From: Actinomycetes bacterium | Lineage (GTDB): Bacteria > Actinomycetota > Acidimicrobiia > Acidimicrobiales > RAAP-2 | NCBI GenBank assembly: GCA_021802025.1 | Contig: JAKABC010000128.1 | Location: forward strand, 1 to 5,146 | Length of the DNA stretch: 5,146 nt | Direction of reading: 5' to 3' | Shown: positions 1-3,961 of the stretch, one piece after another | Numbering within the stretch: position 1 is the stretch's first letter | Layout: each line of letters opens with the position of its first letter | Program-made: the position numbers and the translations under genes | The notes under the pieces: generated by a model | What the model was told of the DNA's origin: nothing | What the model saw: the letters and a program-made list of their open reading frames with translations, nothing else | Database searches by the model: none

Positions 1-711
1 CCCCGAGGCGTTGGCGCTGGCGTTGGTGTTGGCGTTAACGCTCGCCCCACTCGATCCGCCCGACGCGGAGCTCGAGGTCGATCCGCTCGAGGACGAGCCG
101 CCCGACGCGGTCACGTCGGCGTTGGCTGAGCCCGACGTCGAGGTCGCGGCCGAGGCGCCGGTGGTGAGGTCGCTCGAGATCTCGGCGCTCGCGCTGTTCG
201 AGCTCGTCGCGCCCGCCCCGGTGGCCGCGCTGGCGGTGCCCGAGGCGCACGCCGGGAGGCTCACCGTGATCTGGGGCGCGTTCGCGCCCATCGTCACGTC
301 GAGTCGGTACATCGCCGATCCGTTCTCGCCTAGGTTCACGACGGCCGAGTTGTCGGTCGTCGACGTGGCGTTCGCGCTGAGACCGAGGCCGGTCGGGACC
401 GCGACGGCGAGCGAGGTCAGCGTCGAGGCGCTGGCGTCGGTGCCCAGGTCCATCGTGGCGATCGTCTGACCCTGGGACTGCACCTGGGCGACGTACTGAC
501 CCGGGGCGTCCGAGCTCGTCACGACCGTGGGCTCAGAACCCGTAGCGCAGGGACTCGCCGCTGAGGCGCTGAGGGCGCCTGAGGCGTTGAGCGCCGTGTC
601 GGCGTGGAGGGCCGCGTTCGCCCCGGCGGGGGCGTCGACGGCGAAGGCTGTCCCGGCGCCCGCGAGGGCTAGTGTGGTCGCGAGGGCGAGGGTGGTGCGG
701 GTGAACTTCAT
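1..711 (-). CDS. Exported Ala/Ser/Thr/Gly-rich protein of unknown function, C-terminus cut by window edge
   Basis: I do not recognise a family. The reading frame opens with ATG at 709-711 behind a strong AGGAGGAG and stays open for 237 codons to the left edge, so the C-terminus is missing. Residues 1-24 form a clear Sec signal peptide: MKFTRTT, a hydrophobic Leu/Ala core, then a predicted cleavage after AFA (residues 22-24). Residues about 55-155 look like a small beta-rich domain bounded by the only two cysteines, Cys55 (SPCATG) and Cys155 (LPACAS), which could form a disulfide outside the cell. From about 156 the chain becomes a low-complexity Ala/Ser/Thr/Gly/Asn tail with no Lys or Arg after Arg136, ending in Asn-Ala/Asn-Thr dipeptides. 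It probably acts as a surface or secreted protein, with the tail as a flexible spacer. It lies downstream of the sigma/anti-sigma pair on the same strand but after a 103-base gap, so it may have its own promoter. Export is well supported; function is unknown. Confidence 0.8.
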   Translation of the reverse strand, partial: MKFTRTTLALATTLALAGAGTAFAVDAPAGANAALHADTALNASGALSASAASPCATGSEPTVVTSSDAPGQYVAQVQSQGQTIATMDLGTDASASTLTSLAVAVPTGLGLSANATSTTDNSAVVNLGENGSAMYRLDVTMGANAPQITVSLPACASGTASAATGAGATSSNSASAEISSDLTTGASAATSTSGSANADVTASGGSSSSGSTSSSASGGSSGASVNANTNASANASG

Positions 712-713
712 GT

Positions 714-721
714 CTCCTCCT
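714..721 (-). promoter_or_regulatory. Strong Shine-Dalgarno of the exported protein gene
   Basis: Read on the minus strand, AGGAGGAG sits two bases before the ATG at 709-711, leaving a four-base spacer if GGAGG is the paired core. It fixes the start of the exported protein, together with the signal peptide that follows immediately. Confidence 0.75.
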
Positions 722-728
722 GAGTCAC

Positions 729-745
729 GAGGACCGTCCGTCCTC
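729..745 (-). promoter_or_regulatory. Small perfect hairpin in the leader of the exported protein gene
   Basis: GAGGAC at 729-734 pairs exactly with GTCCTC at 740-745 around a five-base loop. In the transcript of the exported-protein gene it would stand just upstream of the Shine-Dalgarno, where it could affect mRNA stability or translation. A six-pair GC-rich stem is common by chance in DNA of this composition, so a role is only inferred. Confidence 0.25.
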
Positions 746-758
746 TCATCACCTACGT

Positions 759-777
759 CGCCCGAGGCGCTCGGGTG
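759..777 (-). terminator. Candidate hairpin terminator after the anti-sigma gene
   Basis: CCCGAG at 761-766 and CTCGGG at 770-775 form a perfect six-pair stem with a three-base loop. It extends by one G-T and one C-G pair to 759-777. It lies 38-56 bases beyond the stop of the anti-sigma gene and before the exported-protein gene. No U-run follows, so it could be a partial terminator, a processing site, or chance. If it terminates, the exported-protein gene needs its own promoter. Confidence 0.35.
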
Positions 778-814
778 TCACGCGAGGAGCGCAGCTCTCA
801 GACTCTTCACAGAC

Positions 815-1516
815 TCACGGTAAGAGTGACGTCGCGCCGTTCACGATCTTGGTCGTGGTCGAGCCACCGAGGTTGAGCGACGAGCCCCCGTTGGGCACGA
901 TTGATGGCGCCGTCGTGGTCGTCGAACGCGGCGACGACGTCGTGGTCGTGGTGGGGATCGTCGATGTCGACCCACCCACGCTCACCGACCCACCCACGCT
1001 CACCGACCCGACTACCAACCCGACCCCCCCGAGCTGACCGGCGGCGTGCAGCAGGACGCGCACCTGCGCGCGCACGACGCCGAGGTCGTGGGCGTCGAGG
1101 GTGCGGACGTCACGGGCGACGCGACGGGCGAGCGACCTGACGTCGCGCCTGTCGTGCGCCGCGAGCGCGTGGCGCAGGTTCGAGAGGTCGGACTCGGTCT
1201 GGTGCAGGGCCGGCGAGGTGACCGGTAGGCCCAGGTCGTAGGCGATGGCCCGGGTGGGGCCGGGCAGGGTGTCGGTCACCACGGCGGCCGCGGCGACGGC
1301 CGACACGACGAACACCCCGGCCGCGGCGACGGCCCACGCGCCCCCGTGGTGGGCGACCCGACGTCGCCACGACCTCGCCCGAGCGACGGCGAGCGGCGTC
1401 GGGCCCTCGAGGGCGCCGAGGAGGCGGGCGCGCACGACGGGGTCCGGGACGACGTCGCGCGGGGCGAGGGCGTCGCCCAGGGCCCCGAGCAGCCGGCGGT
1501 CGTCGACGTCGCTCAC
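815..1516 (-). CDS. Putative membrane-anchored anti-sigma factor, partner of the ECF sigma factor
   Basis: This 233-residue protein most likely holds its sigma factor inactive at the membrane until an envelope signal arrives. GTG at 1514-1516 is the chosen start: it overlaps the sigma stop by four bases (GTGA, translational coupling) and has GAGGGGG seven bases upstream. Longer versions in this frame only read through the sigma gene. Residues 1-50 are a cytoplasmic helical segment with ALAPRDVVPDPVVRARLLGA; 51-53 are Arg-Arg-Arg, fitting the inside-positive rule; about 60-80 form one transmembrane helix. Outside follow LPGPTRAIAYDLGLPV (84-99), a helical, charged region (103-162), two tandem VSVGGS units (171-182), a Thr run (189-193) and a Ser/Thr/Gly-rich tail to LLP. 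There is no cysteine, so the zinc-binding HxxxCxxC signature of ZAS anti-sigma factors is absent. The role rests on gene order, coupling and topology, not on a recognised binding domain. Confidence 0.72.
   Translation of the reverse strand: MSDVDDRRLLGALGDALAPRDVVPDPVVRARLLGALEGPTPLAVARARSWRRRVAHHGGAWAVAAAGVFVVSAVAAAAVVTDTLPGPTRAIAYDLGLPVTSPALHQTESDLSNLRHALAAHDRRDVRSLARRVARDVRTLDAHDLGVVRAQVRVLLHAAGQLGGVGLVVGSVSVGGSVSVGGSTSTIPTTTTTSSPRSTTTTAPSIVPNGGSSLNLGGSTTTKIVNGATSLLP
968..1003. repeat. Two tandem 18-bp repeats within the anti-sigma gene
   Basis: CGACCCACCCACGCTCAC occurs at 968-985 and again, identical, at 986-1003; the first six bases recur at 1004-1009. On the minus strand each copy encodes a VSVGGS-type hexapeptide in the linker between the extracytoplasmic helical part and the Thr-rich tail. 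The unit is a whole number of codons, so copies can be gained or lost by slippage without breaking the frame. Confidence 0.85.
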
Positions 1517-2049
1517 GTCGGCACCCCCTCGAGCAGGGTTCGCAGTTTGGCCAGGGCGCGGGACTGGGCCATGCGCACGGCCCCGGGCGAGGACGAGAGG
1601 GTCCTGGCCACCTCCTCGCTCGAGAGCCCGGCCACGACCCGAAGCTCGAGCAGCTCGCGCTCGTCGTCGTCGAGGCGCGCGAAGGCCGCGCGCAGGCGAG
1701 CGTGGTCGTCGGCCGTCTCGAGGTCGAGCCCGACCTCGTCGGGCGGGTCGAGGGTGACGCGGCGCCGGGCCTCGCGGTACCGTCGGCGCTGGAGGTCGAT
1801 GACCACGTGGCGCAAGATCCCGAAGCACCAGGCGTCGGGCGAGTCGTCGAGGGGGAAGCGGTCGCGGGTGGCGACGGCCCGCCCGAGCGCTTCGGCGACC
1901 GCATCGCGGGCCGTCTCGGCGTCGCTCAGGCGTCGGCGGGCGTAGTCGAACATGGCGGGGTAGATCCTCGTGTACAACCGATCCCACGCCGTGGGATCCC
2001 CCTGGCGCAATCGCTCACCGTCACCTCCTCCATCGTCGACGCGGGCCAT
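1513..2049 (-). CDS. ECF-type (sigma-70 family) RNA polymerase sigma factor
   Basis: This 178-residue protein has the two-domain layout and size of an extracytoplasmic-function sigma factor, which directs RNA polymerase to a small stress or envelope regulon. Region 2 covers about residues 14-92: RQGDPTAWDRLY opens it, SDAETARDAVAEAL (42-55) matches the usual acidic AEDAVAE-type segment, and DAWCFGILRHVVIDLQRRR (72-90) matches the -10 recognition and melting helix. A short acidic linker (101-116) leads to region 4 at 118-175, with LDDDERELLELR and the helix-turn-helix GLSSEEVARTLSSSPGAVR (141-159) that reads the -35. No extra C-terminal domain is present. The ATG at 2047-2049 is the first in-frame start after a stop at 2083-2085 but has no Shine-Dalgarno. 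A TTG at 2008-2010 (codon 14) has GGAGGAGGT twelve bases upstream and would still keep region 2. The stop overlaps the next gene's GTG. Family assignment is firm; subgroup is not determined. Confidence 0.9.
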   Translation of the reverse strand: MARVDDGGGDGERLRQGDPTAWDRLYTRIYPAMFDYARRRLSDAETARDAVAEALGRAVATRDRFPLDDSPDAWCFGILRHVVIDLQRRRYREARRRVTLDPPDEVGLDLETADDHARLRAAFARLDDDERELLELRVVAGLSSEEVARTLSSSPGAVRMAQSRALAKLRTLLEGVPT

Positions 2050-2118
2050 CGCATCTAGTTCATCGTCCGAGGGGGCGTCGTGTCACGAGAAATCCTTTAG
2101 AAGCCGTCCCACGGCGCG

Positions 2119-2143
2119 AACGGGGTCGCCGGGTCCGGATTCC
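2119..2143 (-). promoter_or_regulatory. Candidate ECF autoregulatory promoter driving the sigma/anti-sigma operon
   Basis: On the minus strand GGAAT (2139-2143) is followed after 16 bases by CGTT (2119-2122). GGAA(C/T) as -35 and CGTT or GTT as -10 at 16-18 bases is a recurrent arrangement for actinobacterial ECF promoters, many of which serve the sigma factor's own gene. Transcription would start near 2112, giving a leader of roughly 60 bases. The match was found by eye in a 132-base gap and is not tested. Confidence 0.4.
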
Positions 2144-2181
2144 GAACACCTCGAGAACGGGGCGAGAAGGAGTCGGGTACC

Positions 2182-2700
2182 GTGGGCGCACCGAGCGGGA
2201 GGGAGATGCGCAACGATCGACGGGGGCCGCGCACGGCGCGCTACGCCTCGCTGGCCGGGGCGCTCGCACTCGTCGTCGCGATCGTGGTCGTCGCCACGGG
2301 TGGGCGCGCACCCGAGCACCACGGGCGCGAGCCCGAGACCGCGGCGCGCCTGCGCGCCGACGCGACCACCTTCAACGCCGACTACGCGTCCGGGCGCGAC
2401 GCGGCGGCCTACTCCTACTTCGACGCGGCCAGCCGTCGGGTGATCTCGGAGTCGGCCTACGTCCGACGTCACCGCCTCTGCCCCGACCCGCCGGGTCAGT
2501 CCACGATCCTCGGCGCCACCAGGCTCGGGCGGGGGTGGTGGACGGTCACGTACCGCATCAGCGGGACGGACCTCGTGGACTACTGGGTGTATCGCGACGG
2601 CCGCTTCGAGTTCGACCTCCCGCGCTCGAACCCCTCGGCCGTGACCCTCTACGAGGAGCCCTTCGCCCAGTACGCGCGGGCGCTCGGCTGTGACGTCTAG
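2182..2700 (+). CDS. Small membrane-anchored protein with an extracytoplasmic domain, function unknown
   Basis: I do not recognise a named family. From GTG 2182 the protein has 172 residues: a basic N-terminus (RNDRRGPRTAR), one transmembrane segment or uncleaved signal anchor at about 22-39, then an outward-facing domain. Residues 53-100 are helical with FNADYASGRDAAAYSYFDAASR, and 108-146 look like beta strands rich in Trp and Tyr (GWWTVTYRIS, YWVYRDGRFEF). That order resembles the NTF2-like, DUF4878-type fold, which is an impression only. Cys100 and Cys170 are its only cysteines and may form a disulfide. GTG 2182 is favoured by AAGGAG nine bases upstream; ATG 2206, with GGAGG three bases upstream, gives a 164-residue alternative that keeps the whole membrane segment. 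The gene is divergent from the sigma operon and shares its 132-base upstream region, so joint control is possible. Confidence 0.78.
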   Translation: MGAPSGREMRNDRRGPRTARYASLAGALALVVAIVVVATGGRAPEHHGREPETAARLRADATTFNADYASGRDAAAYSYFDAASRRVISESAYVRRHRLCPDPPGQSTILGATRLGRGWWTVTYRISGTDLVDYWVYRDGRFEFDLPRSNPSAVTLYEEPFAQYARALGCDV

Positions 2701-2732
2701 GCCGACCTCCGCGCGAGCCCGGATCGACCCAC

Positions 2733-2754
2733 GGCCCCGGTCGCGGGCGGGGCC
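2733..2754 (+). terminator. GC-rich perfect inverted repeat between the membrane-protein gene and lldD
   Basis: GGCCCCG at 2733-2739 pairs with CGGGGCC at 2748-2754 around an eight-base loop. It begins 33 bases after the stop of the upstream gene, so it could end that transcript, although no T-run follows. It also touches the proposed -10 of lldD, so it may instead be an operator for an lldD regulator. The sequence does not separate these two readings. Confidence 0.35.
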
Positions 2755-2766
2755 ATAATGAGCCGG
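2754..2766 (+). promoter_or_regulatory. Candidate -10 element giving a leaderless lldD transcript
   Basis: CATAAT at 2754-2759 is a rare A/T-rich hexamer in this DNA and fits the actinobacterial TANNNT -10 except at its first base. A start seven bases past its end falls on 2766, the first base of the lldD GTG. No Shine-Dalgarno precedes that GTG, which fits a leaderless mRNA. No -35 is evident at the proper distance. Confidence 0.4.
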
Positions 2767-3932
2767 TGGCCGAGCGCAGTCTGAACCTGGTACCGGCCTC
2801 GGTGATGGACTACCGAGGGCGGGCGCGCCGCCGCCTGCCGAGACAGATCTTCGACTACCTCGACGGCGGGGCCTTCGCCGAGGCCACCATGGCCGCCAAC
2901 CTCACCGACCTGGCCGCCCTGCACTTTCGCCAGCGCGTCCTGCGCGACGTCTCGGCCCGGACGATGTCGACGACCGTGCTCGGCCAGAGCCTCTCGATGC
3001 CGCTCGTGCTCGCGCCCGTCGGCTTCGCCGGGCTGATGGCCCGTCGGGCCGAGGCCCAGGCCGCGCGGGCGGCCGTCGCGGCGGGCGTGGCCTTTTGCGA
3101 GTCGACGCTGTCGGTATGCGACCTCGAGGAGGTGACGGCGGCCAGCGGGATGGCCCCGTGGTTCCAGCTCTACGTGATGCGGGACCGGGGCGTCGCCGAG
3201 GCGTTGATGGCCCGCGCCGCCGGGCTGGGGGTGCCCGTGCTCGTCCTCACGGTCGACCTGCCGGTGGTGGGGCAGCGCTATCGCGACGCGCGCAACGGCG
3301 TCTCGGGCCGCCCCGGTCGGCTCGCCACCCTGCGGCGGGGCCTGGACGTGGCCGCCCACCCCGCGTGGGTGCGTGACGTGGCCGTCGCGGGCCGACCCCT
3401 CACCTTCGGCAACCTGGCGGCCGTCCTGGGGGCAGCGGCCGTCCCGAGCGACTTCCAGTCGTGGGTGGCCGACCAGTTCGACCCCACGGTCACCTGGGAC
3501 GACATCGACTGGGTGCGCGCCCATTGGCCCGGCCCGCTGGTGCTCAAGGGCATCCTCGATCCCGACGACGCCCGCGAGGCGGTGGCGCGCGGGGTGGACG
3601 GGCTCGTCGTATCCAACCACGGGGGGCGTCAGCTCGACTCGGTCCCCTCGACCATCGACGCACTGGCGCGGATCGTCGAGGTCGTGGACGGACGGGCCGA
3701 CGTCCTCATGGACGGCGGGGTCCGCAGCGGCCTCGACGTGATGAAGGCGCTAGCGCGCGGCGCGCGCGCGGTGATGGTCGGGCGAGCCTGGGCCTACGCC
3801 GTCGCGGCGCGCGGCGAGCGCGGTGTCGCCCACGTGCTGAGGGTGATGCGCCAGGAGATCGCCGTGACGATGGGCCTCACGGGCCTCGCCGACGTGGCCG
3901 ACGTCTCGTCCGACATTCTCGTCGAGGGGTGA
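2766..3932 (+). CDS. lldD: FMN-dependent L-lactate dehydrogenase (quinone-linked), LldD type
   Basis: This 388-residue enzyme belongs to the FMN-dependent alpha-hydroxy-acid dehydrogenase family and most probably oxidises L-lactate to pyruvate at the inner face of the membrane, passing electrons to quinone. It is close in length to E. coli LldD and shares its signature stretches: FDYLDGGAFAEAT (29-41), LSMPLVLAPVGFAGLMARR (76-94), WFQLYVMRDRG (132-142), TVDLPVVGQRYRDARNGVSG (162-181), FDPTVTWDDIDWVR (238-251) and LKGILDPDDAR (260-270). Expected active-site residues are all present: Tyr31, Tyr136, Asp164, Arg171, Lys261, the catalytic base His285 and Arg288 within SNHGGRQLD. MDGGVRSG (315-322) and VGR (338-340) hold the FMN phosphate. 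GTG 2766 aligns with the usual family N-terminus. It stands alone here, without lutABC, a lactate permease or a lactate regulator. Relatives such as mycofactocin MftD, glycolate oxidase or lactate monooxygenase fit the substrate-loop motifs less well, but substrate is inferred from similarity. Confidence 0.88.
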   Translation: MAERSLNLVPASVMDYRGRARRRLPRQIFDYLDGGAFAEATMAANLTDLAALHFRQRVLRDVSARTMSTTVLGQSLSMPLVLAPVGFAGLMARRAEAQAARAAVAAGVAFCESTLSVCDLEEVTAASGMAPWFQLYVMRDRGVAEALMARAAGLGVPVLVLTVDLPVVGQRYRDARNGVSGRPGRLATLRRGLDVAAHPAWVRDVAVAGRPLTFGNLAAVLGAAAVPSDFQSWVADQFDPTVTWDDIDWVRAHWPGPLVLKGILDPDDAREAVARGVDGLVVSNHGGRQLDSVPSTIDALARIVEVVDGRADVLMDGGVRSGLDVMKALARGARAVMVGRAWAYAVAARGERGVAHVLRVMRQEIAVTMGLTGLADVADVSSDILVEG

Positions 3933-3934
3933 GC

Positions 3935-3949
3935 CCCGACCCCGTCGGG
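3935..3949. terminator. Small hairpin between convergent lldD and the ferredoxin-domain oxidoreductase gene
   Basis: CCCGAC at 3935-3940 pairs perfectly with GTCGGG at 3944-3949 around CCC. It sits in the 29-base gap between two convergent stop codons, two bases after the lldD stop, where a bidirectional terminator is expected. No T-run follows on either strand, so its strength is doubtful. Confidence 0.45.
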
Positions 3950-3961
3950 TCCCACGATCCC

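Noticed and set aside
11..469. A 152-codon plus-strand frame at the left end, Ala/Val/Leu/Pro-rich and superficially like a secreted or membrane protein.
   Set aside because: It is the antisense of the low-complexity exported protein. The minus strand has a strong Shine-Dalgarno, a true signal peptide and an uninterrupted 237-codon frame, whereas this frame has no convincing start.
750..781. Possible housekeeping promoter for the exported-protein gene, GTGACA and TAGGTG on the minus strand.
   Set aside because: The two hexamers are 20 bases apart, longer than the usual 16-19, and the spacer is filled by the GC-rich hairpin at 759-777. Too weak to list as a feature.
1517..1987. A 157-residue N-terminal extension of the anti-sigma frame, giving a 390-residue protein.
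   Set aside because: The extension is Arg/Pro-rich out-of-frame translation of the sigma gene. The GTG at 1514-1516, coupled to the sigma stop and preceded by GAGGGGG, is far more credible.
1980..1998. Perfect 8-bp inverted repeat GATCCCAC / GTGGGATC with a three-base loop.
   Set aside because: It lies inside sigma region 2 codons (around DPTAWD), and one such match is expected nearly by chance in 5 kb of GC-rich DNA. It could fold in the mRNA, but nothing else supports a role.
2697..3620. A 307-codon minus-strand frame opposite lldD.
   Set aside because: It is His/Gly/Arg-rich shadow translation with no motif, and the opposite strand encodes a complete enzyme with all catalytic residues.
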